Assembly (NCBI GenBank): GCA_026874595.1
Contig: CM049309.1
Coordinates: 73,888,426 to 73,952,425 of the forward strand
From: Sipunculus nudus
Lineage: Eukaryota > Annelida > Sipuncula > Golfingiida > Sipunculidae
Length of the DNA: 64,000 nt
Reading direction: 5' to 3'
The notes under the pieces are model-generated. The model saw nothing but the letters and a program-made list of their open reading frames with translations. It made no database searches and was not told the DNA's origin. A program made the position numbers and the translations under genes. Of the stretch, positions 23,405 through 33,372 are shown piece by piece (the first letter of the stretch is position 1; every line of letters starts with the position of its first letter).

Positions 23405-24130
23405 GTGAGATCGAGCTATAGTCTGTTCCTTCAAGGATTGTCCAATGAAATTTTGATTTTTTAAGCCATCTATTCACTTCGTTTTCTGTAATGTATAGAT
23501 TGTGAAATTTGGCTTACTCTGTGTAGATACAAATGAAATGTAGTAAATTCCTGTTTTTATAACACCTGTTTGACCTGATGTATGTTTTTTTTACTTATAA
23601 GCTGTAAGTAATCATCGCACATCCGCTAATGTTGACAAACAGGAAAACCATATTACCTAATATGGCTGGTTGCATGTGTATGGAAGTTGAAAAGCCACTG
23701 GTTGCAAAAAGCTGTCAGCACAATTCTGGTTCGTCTGACCAAATATCCCAGTTGAATGTGTAAAGTAAAATTGTATTTCTGATTCCAACGTAAAAAAACA
23801 AGAATTTAAAGAAAAGAAGCAGCTGTGTCAAGTGGGACCGGCATTTTCTGGCCTAGACGTAAGATGTAGGAATAAATAGGCAGTCCAGCAACATAAAGGA
23901 TGAGTAATGGAAGGAGGAACAGGCTTTATTACCCAGCTGATGAAATCAAAAGCAGACAAAGCTAATAGCTTTCGAAATGCAATAAAATCAATATATATGT
24001 CCAAATGATGCGCATAATTAAGTGAATTCATATCACGTATCTCATTAAATATACAAATGACCTAAATGAGTTTTAGCTTTAAGCGAATCAATAAATAAAG
24101 GATTAACCTACGACATTTATGTTTTATCAG
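23405..24130 (+). other. Copy B intron 2
   Basis: It aligns loosely with C intron 2 (ATAACACCTGTTTGACCTGATGTA at 23558/52431). No gene or repeat of note. Confidence 0.65.
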
Positions 24131-24273
24131 ATTGTATGTTGCGTACAAAACACGCGGTGTGTCTGGGGGTATTCCGGTCTCTATGTCTGCTCAAGCAGCC
24201 TTCTGGAAGAGGTACTACAACCCGAACCGCAGTCAACATGATTTCACAACATCCGGAAGAAAACTGAACACCG
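24131..24273 (+). pseudogene. Copy B exon 3: lysozyme-like domain, end
   Basis: This exon is 143 bases, phase 2 to phase 1. It encodes LYVAYKTRGVSGGIPVSMSA, then QAAFWKRYYNPN and a basic linker. The acceptor is TTATCAG/A and the donor ACCG/GTAAAC. Confidence 0.85.
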
Positions 24274-24949
24274 GTAAACAAATTTTAATTTTTACAAATT
24301 AAAAGCAAATTTTCACGTTATATTAAAATGCTAAAACAGGCTTAAAAAGCCTTCGTTTTCTAAAGCATGTACACATCATCCTACAAAATCTTACAAAATT
24401 TTACAGTTATATACCTTCCTAATAATCGAGGAATAGTTCTGTGATTTGAGCTTGTATATTGATATAATGTGTCCGAAAAATTGCCGTCATAATTTATTAA
24501 CCTTAGCATTTTCTGAAGCTTGTGCACTGCTGCAGTTGGATGAAAATAAATTATCCTATTCCTACAATGAGATAAGACCAACACATCCAAAGCATCATTT
24601 CATTAAAAATCTAAAACTTATTCTTGGAAAACATTCCTTTTAACTAATTTCTTTAACTTATTGCATTGATCCACTGCTTGTAAAGGCAGTTTTTGCCGTA
24701 CACGGCCGCCTGGCAGCTGCCACATGCCAAAATTACACCGACCAGTCACAGAAGGGTACGTCGTTCTCATTGGTCAGAACTGTATTTGCCTTGTGCCTGG
24801 CGGTATGGTAGCTGTATGCGGCAGAAGCAGTTAGCAAATGGAATTGATAAAATTGAACTTGAAGTGCATTGCTGCTATGTAATAACTGCACTGGCCACCA
24901 TCCCATTATGTGAAAGCTTACAGCCCCCTCTGCTTTTTATGTGTAACAG
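24274..24949 (+). other. Copy B intron 3, unusually conserved with copy C
   Basis: Bases 24442-24596 differ from 53369-53523 of copy C at only two positions by my reading. Exon 4 differs at roughly ten positions in 232. The block also keeps two paired CCAAT-type strings (CTCATTGGTCAGAACTG at 24766) in both copies. Short frames are open on both strands in both copies (65 and 69 codons on B), but substitutions do not favour a codon pattern. Confidence 0.6.
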
Positions 24950-25181
24950 GCTGTAAGTCAGGAAGAGGGATAGATTTGTCCTTTGTGCTCGACGGTTCTG
25001 GGTCTATTTCGTCGGCCAACTTTAACAAGATCAAAGAATTCGTGGAAAAGGTAGTGAATGCGTTTGACATTGGGAGAGACAAGACCCGTATATCTGTCAT
25101 TCAGTACAGCGATTCAAGTCATGTGGAGTTCAAATTCAAGGACCATTTCACGAAGAATGAGGTCATCAACGCTGTCAAAAG
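24950..25181 (+). pseudogene. Copy B exon 4: VWA domain, first half
   Basis: This exon is 232 bases, phase 1 to phase 2. It encodes CKSGRGIDLSFVLDGSGSIS with the MIDAS DxSxS motif (DGSGS), then the first helix and SVIQYSDSSHVEF strand region typical of matrilin-like VWA domains. The exon is intact, but its partner exon 5 is missing. The donor is AAAAG/GTGGGC. Confidence 0.88.
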
Positions 25182-25665
25182 GTGGGCGAAAATATGGCTC
25201 CCAAAACAAATGGGATATAATGGAACACGATTTTTATTTTTTACGGTAATAATTAACATTCATCTAGTATTTAAGAGTACTTCGAGAGTACTTCGATTTA
25301 GGGTTGTTAATCATGTAAAACCCTGATAACCCATGCTGTTATGGTTTTGAAAGTTGTGATCATACTCATCCCGCCTCCTCCTCTATGTTCCTATGTGGCT
25401 AATATTTATTTTGCATCTTAACGTAAAGCTGCACAGCCTATCTGAGGTATCCCAGTTACTGCCATTCTACGGATAACGTGGGTGGGGTGTAGTAGTAAGA
25501 AGGGGCTCCCTGTACTATCACTCTGCGGTTACACACATCTATTTTCATATGCTGTTTACCTTCACCTTATCTTCCGCCAAAAAGGAAAAATATATTGCGA
25601 TCAGACAGCAAAACAAGCTAAAATATATGAAAAATAGTCAGAAATAAGCTAACCTTTGGCGGTTG

Positions 25666-25696
<31 letters not shown>

Positions 25697-25790
25697 GTAT
25701 ATAAAGCGTAAATATGTTTGAATCAAAAAGATCCGAGAAAAAGGACCATTTTAAGGTATATTACATATATTGTCTTGTAACACAACACAG
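25182..25790 (+). other. Copy B fused introns 4 and 5; coding exon 5 deleted
   Basis: Copy B follows C intron 4 to about 25390 (GTTATGGTTTTGAAAGTTGTGA.CATACTCATCCCGCC..CTCCTCTATG) and then diverges. No trace of the exon 5 text (GGTGCTGGCACGGCCAC, CTCACTGATGGGCGG) occurs before exon 6. A TA-rich tract lies at 25667-25700. Confidence 0.75.
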
Positions 25791-25913
25791 ATATCAACAT
25801 GCAAGAGCTGAACGCTATCGCCAGCGCCCCCGTGTGTATGCACCTGTCACTACTGGCGGAATTTACAGAAATTGACAGCCTTAAATATACAATTCAGAAG
25901 AGGTCCTGTGAGG
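25791..25913 (+). pseudogene. Copy B exon 6: VWA domain, C-terminal helix
   Basis: In the family frame it encodes NINMQELNAIASAPVCMHLS and ends SCEG. It is one codon shorter than copy C exon 6. The acceptor is ACACAG/AT and the donor GAGG/GTAGGT. When joined to exon 4, as copy B requires, it is read out of frame with TGA at 25873-25875. Confidence 0.8.
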
Positions 25914-26136
25914 GTAGGTTTGGACATACTAACTCGAATATGAATATATATATATATATTTCCTGTTATGTTCCAGCATTGCACGAGTAACTCGACTAAT
26001 CATATTGTGCCCCCGAGGACAATAGGATCAGTGTCAGTCATTTACTTGCTCTCCACGATACGCATAAAGCATACTCTCGCAAAATCTTGTGAAGTCTCGG
26101 CTTTTCAAACCAAGCCGTTAGCTTTATTCTAACAAT

Positions 26137-26184
26137 ATTCACCTGAGGATCGGGTCGCATCCCGTGAAACAGTCTGTAGTGAAT
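26137..26184 (+). ncRNA. Minimal hammerhead ribozyme-like motif
   Basis: The core elements are in order. Stem I 5' ATTCAC (26137-26142); CTGAGGA (26143-26149, the CUGANGA box); stem II CGGG/CCCG (26151-26154 with 26161-26164); GAAA (26166-26169); a two-base-pair stem III CA/TG closed by GTC (26170-26176); then TA (26177-26178) as the UH cleavage site; stem I 3' GTGAAT (26179-26184), fully complementary to ATTCAC. Penelope-like elements are known to carry such minimal hammerheads in their terminal repeats, and a Penelope-like frame starts about 50 bases downstream. One flaw is a U-U mismatch next to stem II. Confidence 0.6.
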
Positions 26185-26229
26185 TTACAGTGAAGTTTTT
26201 CTTCACTGTAATATATATATATACATATA

Positions 26230-28033
26230 TGTTCATCGACAACTCAAGCTGGATCAAGAGTGATCATAGTGGTCAGTTCGATGTGACAATGGGCAGTTAT
26301 GATGGCGCGGAGATCTGCGAATTTGTTGGACTCTATGTCCTTAACCTGCTATGTACGCAATTCAGCAAAGACCAGGTAGGCCTCTACTAGTGATGGGAGT
26401 CGGTTCCTTTTTCATAATCGATCATCGGATTGAGCAAACCGATTGATGATCGATTAATAATCGGTTCAAGCAAATATAAAGAAACCTGCAGTTATCAGTG
26501 AAACTTTACTTTCTTAACCAAACGCAAGAAAAGAAGTTTTTGCCTTTTTTTATTTTTTTTCTATTATTGGTAAAATATGCTTTTAAAAGATTCATTTTAA
26601 TTATATATGATAATCAAGAATTAAACGACAATCCAGGACATCTAATTGCTGCATAGACCCGGATAATTTATAGAGCATTTTAACGCCATATAGCCCATAT
26701 TGTGCAATGTAACTCTCTTTACAAAACTCCCCGCTAATTCTGCAGCTCCCTGCCAGTTCACAGAGGTTTTATTACCTCTTCCGTTCTCGTATCTACCGTG
26801 TCATACTCAGTAATGTAAGGAAGTTATTTTGATCACAGACTCATTATCATGATTATGATATAATCGATAGTTGCCTTTGGTAATCGAGCGCTTGAAAGAG
26901 GCAGCAAACCGACTGACTTTCGATAAAACTCGATGATCGGCCCACCACTAGCCTCTACAGGGATGATGGCCTAGCTGCCCTCAAACTATCAGGACCACAA
27001 GCCGACCGAGCCTGCTAGGACATCATACAGATCTTTAAGGGATGTGGCCTGCGAATTACCGTGAAGACCCTCCTGAAACAGACAGACTTCTTAGATGTGA
27101 CATTCATCTACTAACCGGAAAATTTTGGCCGTACCGCAAGCCAAACAACGACCCCTTTACATCAATGCAAAGTCTAACCATACACCAACTATCGTGAAGC
27201 ACCTCCTAGCTGCAATCAGCAGAAGACTGTCATCCATATCTTGTAATGCTGAAGAGGTTCACAGGGCCAAACCCATATACGAGGAGGCCCTCCGGAAGAA
27301 GTGGCCTTAACAATGATATGAAGTATATTGAAAAACAGAGTGAACAGAAAAAAACACGGAAGCATAACATCACCTAGTTCAATCCCCCTTATAACCAGAA
27401 CGTCACGACCAACGTAGCCTGGCAGTTCCTCTTGCTTGTGGACAAGCATTTTCCGAAGCACCATAGATATCACAAGTTGTTTAACAGGAACAATGTCAAA
27501 TGCAGCTACAGCTGTATGAGCAATATGGCTGCCATTATAAGTAGCCACAATGCCAAGGTCTTAGCCCCCGCACCAGAACAGACCGCACGCACATGCAACT
27601 GTAGACAGCCTCAGAACTGCCCCCTCGACGGGCACTGCCTTACGGAATGTGTTGTCTACAAGGCCACTGTCTCCGACTCCAGCAAACCTGCACGCCACTA
27701 TTACGGACTGACCGAAGGGCCATTCAAAACCCGTTTTAACGCGCACACCCGGTCATTCCGTTCTGAAAGCTGTAGAAGAGACACAGAACTGTCCAAATAT
27801 AACTGGGATCTCAAAGACCAGAAATTTGATTACGAGGTTAAATGGAGCATTGCCTGACGTGCAGCACCATATAAATGTGGCACACGGCGGTGTGATGTCT
27901 TCCTTTCAGAGAAAATGGTTATCGCCACTGCTGATCCGACCACAATGTTAAATAAACCAGCAGAACTCGTATCCACCTGCCGCCATCTGGCAAAGTTCCG
28001 ATACGACAAGGTTTCTCATTTTCCCACTTGAGA
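26230..28033 (+). mobile_element. Penelope-like retroelement remnant (RT then GIY-YIG-like endonuclease)
   Basis: Before the hAT insertion the frame reads GQFDVTMGSYDGAEICEFVG and ends QVGLY. After it the frame resumes YRDDGLAAL (the reverse transcriptase catalytic YxDD) and continues through KPNNDPLYINAKSNHTP. From 27432 a further frame carries HFPKHHRYHKLFNRNNVK, a cysteine-rich CNCRQPQNCPLDGHC segment, and HYYGLTEGPFKTRFNAHTRS, which resembles a GIY-YIG nuclease start (the nicking domain of these elements). Several stops (after DRAC at about 27018 and elsewhere) show it is dead. Assignment rests on motif order and on the adjoining hammerhead. Confidence 0.7.
26388..26950. mobile_element. 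Non-autonomous hAT element with 8-base target duplication
   Basis: The ends are TAGTGATGGG and, reversed, TAGTGGTGGG. They are flanked by perfect 8-base repeats GCCTCTAC at 26380-26387 and 26951-26958. The 563-base interior is AT-rich with GATCGAT-type palindromes and no transposase. Terminal sequence and duplication length are those of hAT-superfamily MITEs. It sits exactly in the Gly-Leu-Tyr codons before the YRDD of the Penelope remnant. Confidence 0.88.
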
Positions 28034-28413
28034 GAGCCAAAACCCCTGAAACATGCGTGAGAGTCCCCTTTTTTTAGGACCCTGTATGGTGCCTTCTCTC
28101 TCTCTCTCTCCTACCCCTCTCGCCAACCGTCCCTTGTATAATCACAGGAAGCTACGTCAAGGGCACCCGGTCATTGACTCAGAACATGTAAACAGACTGC
28201 AAGGGAACCATCCGGACTCTGCATGTTTTACAATGCCAGTAAGTCGGACCACAAAATCATATAACAAACTGTGCTATACCAAATAATGCTATTGAGCATT
28301 CCGATTATCAATACCGTAACCGTAGCTGTTTTTAATATCCTCACGTCATATTATTCAGTAATATGTGTGTAACCCACTCTGTTTAATGTTTAATATGTTT
28401 CTCCCTTACTGAT

Positions 28414-28600
28414 ACCGGTAGCTCAGTATATTAGGATACTTCAATTCTGTTTCTGTGATTGCAGGTTCAAATACATGTGGCCTGATGATTGTCGCATTTA
28501 TCATAAATGCAACATGAAACCTCAGGTAGCCACAAACATGTAAAGCAATTATCTCATTTTCGATTATGATATACAGCCGACATGCAGCACGGAAAACCAT
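28414..28600 (+). mobile_element. tRNA-like SINE
   Basis: ACCGGTAGCTCAGTATATTAGGA at about 28414-28436 is a good A box. GCAGGTTCAAATAC at about 28463-28476 is a B box at tRNA spacing. The intervening arms do not form a proper anticodon stem, so I call a tRNA-derived SINE head and not a tRNA gene. The tail boundary is not clear. Confidence 0.5.
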
Positions 28601-28797
28601 TTATTAAAGTAATATCTGTCAAGGCTGAGTCATCTATGAGTGACTACAAAATCCTATCAATTTTATTATTATTATTATTATCATTATTAGTAATAATACT
28701 GGCTTAATTAGTAGTAAAAGTGGTAGTTGTAGTGGCACTAATTTTTTCAATAAAATAGAATACTTGTAATCTTTAAATCTCTTCACTAACGTTTCAG

Positions 28798-28901
28798 CTC
28801 CAACCGTTATCGACGGACCTGGAAAGCTAAATGAAACGATCCCGGCAAAGGGACTTCAGAACTGTAAAATTAAACTCCCGGTCAACGGAGCAACAGTGAA
28901 G
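28798..28901 (+). pseudogene. Copy B exon 7: unassigned module, first part
   Basis: This exon is 104 bases, phase 1 to phase 0. It encodes APTVIDGPGKLNETIPAKGL and then NCKIKLPVNGATVK. The invariant Cys-Lys-Ile-Lys-Leu-Pro-Val-Asn-Gly string is identical in copy C. The exon is undamaged in isolation. Confidence 0.82.
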
Positions 28902-29332
28902 GTATGTAGACCTAGGAAGTTTCTTGAGAGGAGAAATGTACACAAATATTATGTATAACAATTCACAAAATAGTCAGAGACAATATATACCAGGATTCTA
29001 ATTTACCATTAATCATAACTTTTTTTGTCGTTAACCGTAAATATAGTGGCCGAAAGACCAACGTGGTTAATAATTGTTAACACATATGAATAAGGGTTTT
29101 ACTTCTTTTTTTTAACTGTTAATGAGTTCCACACAGTTTTTACATACCTCAAACGTTTATATTAGCCTATTCGGAAAATATCAAAGTATTATTGTGTTTA
29201 ATTTAAAGTAAGTAGATATAGTTTGCTTTTTTGAATGAACTTCATAATTTAGACCAACTTGTCAAAGCAAATAGTGAAACGTTCTAGATTTATCACACAG
29301 TGACCATATGTTATTAAAATTATTTATTTCAG
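28902..29332 (+). other. Copy B intron 7
   Basis: It is shared with the start of the window and with C intron 7 (GTCGTTAACCGTAAATA...GGCCGA, AACTGTTAATGAGTTCC). No gene is seen. Confidence 0.65.
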
Positions 29333-29514
29333 CTGCTTGCATCGTCAGGATCGGCTACATTTTATGAAGCTCGCTCCAGGTACCCAAATGATTCAGTCCA
29401 GTGGCTTTGGGTCGGCCATCTATATACCGGCTAATCAAACTGGGGTAACGCACTGCAGCATTGAGGGGGGCAACTCCACAGTAAACAACGTGACCGTCAA
29501 CGTTGAACCCGGAG
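29333..29514 (+). pseudogene. Copy B exon 8: unassigned module with 20-base deletion
   Basis: The frame is open from CTGCTTGCATCG to the codons for RYPN. It then lacks 20 bases that copies A and C have (between CCAAAT and GATTCAGTCCAG). The family frame is lost and TAA appears at 29432-29434. The 3' part, read in another frame, still encodes GSAIYIPANQTG and YCSIEGGNST equivalents. The length is 182 bases, against 202 in A and C. Confidence 0.88.
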
Positions 29515-30607
29515 GTAACAGCATCTTTCTAATGGCTAGGCTCTCGCTCTGTCAACAAGACACCTTACCCTACCTGCTATTTCTTGATTAACTGAAAACA
29601 TTGAACCAATCAAGTGCCTCGCGTACACTCCTTGGTTACATGGAGTAAAACAAATCTTCTGTTGTTTTGATATCAACGCTTGAATTCCAGAATACCTGAC
29701 CAATTACATAAAGGCTTACAAACCAATCTAAATGCCGTATCAGTCTTGTTTATACGGTGCCTGAACCGTTTTGAAAAAATATGCACTTTTCACAATGTTA
29801 CGTTTGTTTCGATTGGTTGTTATGCTCTCGGTCCCATCACGTGTGAGTTGATAATGCATCAAATAGCGGTGGTGGGGGAGGGGGCTTGGTTAGTTTCTTG
29901 GCAAATTATGGGAGAGCTCACTCGTATAGGAAAAAAAGGTATCAGTAACTGTTTTTATATTACTTAACCAATATATCGTTTCTCTGAAAATTGAGTAAAT
30001 TTTATTTTAGCATTACATAAAACATGATAGTACCTGTTTTATATTTCAAACTTTGACACTTTAGCAGTGACCATAAATCTCTCAATTAAAAGTGTAAAGG
30101 ACTGTAAGTCTACAAAGTCGTTCAGCCTTGCAGCAGTTTATTTTCATACGGACGTGCTGGAAGTTTGTCAAAGCTCACACATCGCTTTTGACACGTTGGT
30201 TGTACATTTGGGAACTCCGGGGACACAATTTGGTGACTTCGTGAGGTAAGAGAAGATCGGGAAACGGGTCATTTTGAACATTTTCTAGAATTTCTAGAAT
30301 TACCCTGACACCGGGGCACAGCGGGGTGACACTGCAACACATCCGGTTGACGATTTTCAATGTGCGCACGTTGTCTCCGCGCACTCATTTCACTTCTTGG
30401 TGTCACCTGATGCGCCCAGGTGTTACTCCGCTGTAACCTCGCTGGTACCCGGGTGTTGAGTCAATATTTCATCGGAACAAGTGGGACGACACCGGCGGTA
30501 TGTAAGCTCCTCTCTGCAAGCAGCGGGGTCATTTATAACGGAATTTTACTGTAATATTATGGCTAGATTAGCATGCTTCTCAATAGAATGACCTTTCATT
30601 TTCACAG
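29515..30607 (+). other. Copy B intron 8
   Basis: It aligns with intron 8 of A and C. It contains several degenerate short repeats of the GGGTGACA.CG.G type (30220-30480). No gene is seen. Confidence 0.65.
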
Positions 30608-30724
30608 ATAAGGAATGGTGTAGGTCAAGGCCGTGTCAGAACGGAGGTCAGTGTGTGGACGAGGGTGACCGTGGTTACAGATGTATCTGCAAGAGCGGTT
30701 ACCAAGGCAACAACTGTACGGAAG
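30608..30724 (+). pseudogene. Copy B exon 9: EGF-like domain 1
   Basis: This exon is 117 bases with six cysteines (WCRSRPCQNGGQC, YRCICKSGY, NNC). Splice sites TTCACAG/AT and GAAG/GTGAGT are good. It is undamaged. Confidence 0.85.
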
Positions 30725-31120
30725 GTGAGTCGATTGTTTGAAATAGATAATCCATATCTCAGTGTAAAATATATATGGATCTCCTAAATTTATGTAAGTC
30801 AATTATACACTTTTATGACAATTGAACTACTTGTACCGGTAAAGTTACTCCTAGATAGATATAAAATACAGGCAATGACATGTTACTAGTACTACCAGTT
30901 GTCATTCGGAACTCCTCGGCCAAATCCGTTGGCTTCTGGCTTCGGATGTATGTATGACCGAATGATACTTCACCAATTTTGGAGAAGTTCGCCGGAAATC
31001 CACCGGATTGCCATTTCGTCTGACTCGTCTAAGAAAAGATCACAGGTTCCACAAAGAATATATTGATTTCCATAATAATGTGTATTATATAGGCTTGATA
31101 TGTTGCTAAACATCAACGTT

Positions 31121-31271
31121 TTATTACGTAAACATAATTGTGAGCCGTTTTTGTATTAATGAGAATTTTCTCTGTTAAAGTTTATACGCAAGAGTAAGCC
31201 AACCGAAATTTTTTTCCCTTATTGGGCCTATTATCGCCCATCCCGCCTCGTTCCCGTGTATCTAGGTCACA
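31121..31271 (+). repeat. Left inverted terminal repeat of the DIRS element
   Basis: It starts TTATTACGTAAACATAATTG and includes TTAATGAGAATTTTCTCTG and the CCAACCGAAA...GGGCCTATTATCGCCC block. The reverse complement of this recurs at 36566-36676 with a few changes. Confidence 0.9.
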
Positions 31272-31418
31272 CTTTCCTTTCCTGTAATCACATTTTTCTT
31301 TTGGCGTCAGCCATGATGGACGTGTGATCACGCTCTGCGCGATTCGTCCACTGCTTTGGTTTGTACAGTCGGGTTTGCCAACTGAACTGTAAGTTGTGTT
31401 TCTTTTTCCCTTCCCGCC

Positions 31419-33350
31419 ATGGAGAACCCCCCTTATTGTGCTTCTTGTGGTTCCTTAATCCCTGCTTGGGATTCTCACCCCACTTGTTTCACCTGCCGTT
31501 CTCACAATGACTCCTGCCGGGATCCGGCGGATCCCTGTTTCTACTGTCACACTTGGTCTTCTGACAAATGGGCCTTGTTTCACGATTGGTCCCATTCCCC
31601 GGTAGTTGGGGGTTTCCCTTCCACGCTTACCTTATCTGGTCCCGTGGTTGCCTCCGGGGGGGGGGGGGGGGGGGCTACCCTGGGTGAACGCAACATGGCA
31701 GTGTTACGTTCCCCATCCATTACCACCGGTGCCGTTACCTCCCCGGTAGTTTCGACGGTAAAGTCATTACTTTCCCATACCCGTAAGCGGAAATCTTCCC
31801 CGGTTCACGCGGCTCCCCATTCCAATGCCCCATCCGCTTATTCCATCTTACATAAACTATCTAGGTTTTGCTCTTCACTGATGTCGGATCTAGACGATTC
31901 GTCTAGACCCAAGTATGTTCATCCGGCGGCCTCTCCTGTTCCCCCGGTGCTTTCACCGAGGCCGTTGTCTTCACCCCCGTCCCCTCGCCGGCTTCGTTCC
32001 TTATCCCCCGAGACGACCAGGGCCGTCCCACTGCATCGCCTGGGCTTTACTGGTGAGGAGGTAGGTATTTCAGGCCCTCCTGCATCCCATTCTTTTCAGC
32101 CGCCCTCGATTCCGGTGACTCCGGCTGCTACAGTGGCCCTTTAGGCGTTCCCCGGCTGGCCGGCTCTTTCTTTCAGTCTCCGTCTGCTGTGCCGTCTGTG
32201 GCCCCAGTTCCTGTGTCTTCACGGTTGTTCCTGCTGCTGGCCGGCCCTCGGCTTCTTTTTTTCAGCCTCCGGTCGTTCCGGCTCCAAGGGTTTCCCTGGA
32301 TCCCCCTTCCCGGGGTTCTCCAGCGTCCCCGTCCTCTCACACTGCCGATCCCGCCCTGGCACAAGATCAGTGGTCGGAGATCGCGCTGTAACGCCGACCT
32401 CATTGCTACCTCCACTCAGGAGGCACAACCTGATGGTCCGAAGTTCCATCGTTTACAACCTCGGACTTCCAGGGCGTCGGTGGCCGGTTTGTATTTAAAT
32501 CAGGCCACCCTTCAATCACCTTCCTCCACACCCGCAGTCTGTATGGAGTTCACCAATCACACGGGTGATCTGTTACGAGAGCACCACGCCGTTGTCTCAG
32601 GGTCGCGCTCTACCCGGCTACTGCCGGGATCCGATAAGCCGTGGTCCCCTGGTACCCTGTGGAATTCCCGGGGGTACCGCGCTACCTGCTTTGATCGTCT
32701 GTTTCCCTTACCCGATCATCCGGCTATTCCTTCGGCGCCTATGCGTCTTGAGTCCGGCCTTGAACAGCTGTTCACGGACGGTAAATCCTTGTTTTCATCC
32801 TCAGCCCCGATCTCCGATCATCAACTGTTGGATTTGGAGGGGCTCGGCCGGCAGGCCGCTGGGATGGTGAACTACTTGCAAGCCGTTACTAGCCTGCACG
32901 CCCTCTCTCGTGACTCGCCCACGCTGAATGATGTATGGCAGGCTTCTGCCCATACCTGTGCTGAGCTGCAACAGGTTGTATGGCGTCTTGTGGAAAATTG
33001 TAATTTGTTGCGCCGCTCGGCCTGCCTTCATTCTTTATGGCACTTGAAACCGAAACTTACCCAAGCGGAGTATACTGAGCTTTACTCTCAGCCTTTTACC
33101 GGGTCCCTTCTGTTTGGCAGCCATCTGCGGCCCCTCTTTGACCGCGCCTTGGAGCGCTCCGATCGTCAGGCCCGCCTCCCCTCGGCCTCTCTTGCGCCAC
33201 GGCCTTCCTCATCCTGCAGTCTCGCCCTTCTAGTACGTCTCCCTCTTCGGCTCGTCGCGCACCAGCTCAGTCTTCCCATCCTTCTGGCCGTACCAGCCGT
33301 TCCCAGCCATTTCGCGGTCGTTCCTCCAAACGGGGTTCGTCCAAGAAATG
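31419..33350 (+). pseudogene. DIRS ORF1 (gag-like), frameshifted
   Basis: The start ATG at 31419 gives MENPPYCASCGSLIPAWDSH, then FTCRSHNDSC and CFYCHTW. This is a paired cysteine/histidine cluster typical of DIRS first ORFs, which package the RNA. The frame stops at TAG 32142-32144 and homologous text continues in the frame from 32189 (GLEQLFTDGK, LLRRSACLHSLWHLKPKL). The very C-terminus seems to shift frame again: an alternative frame ends RGRSSKRGSSKK before TGA near 33350. A G tract at 31659-31675 is a likely slippage site. Confidence 0.75.
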
Positions 33351-33372
33351 ACTAGTTCGGTCCAGTTGGCGC

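Larger units (their letters stand above)
25914..28797 (+). other. Copy B intron 6 with retroelement insertions
   Basis: This intron is 2.9 kb, against 0.6 kb in copy C. The excess is a Penelope-like remnant (about 26130-28050) with a ribozyme-like motif at its 5' side, a hAT element inside it, and a tRNA-like SINE at 28414. A (TTA)n stretch lies at about 28660-28690. Confidence 0.75.

Noticed and set aside
24381..24643. Real small proteins in intron 3 (65 and 69 codons, both strands, conserved in B and C)
   Set aside because: Near-identity of the DNA leaves both strands open by default; the few changes do not show codon constraint. Kept as a conserved non-coding observation.
28414..28490. 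tRNA gene
   Set aside because: A and B boxes are good but the acceptor and anticodon stems do not pair; a SINE head is more likely.
31419..33355. Independent host genes from the long ORFs at 31.4-33.4 kb
   Set aside because: Their position between the DIRS left repeat and the reverse transcriptase, and the Cys/His cluster, identify them as DIRS ORF1.
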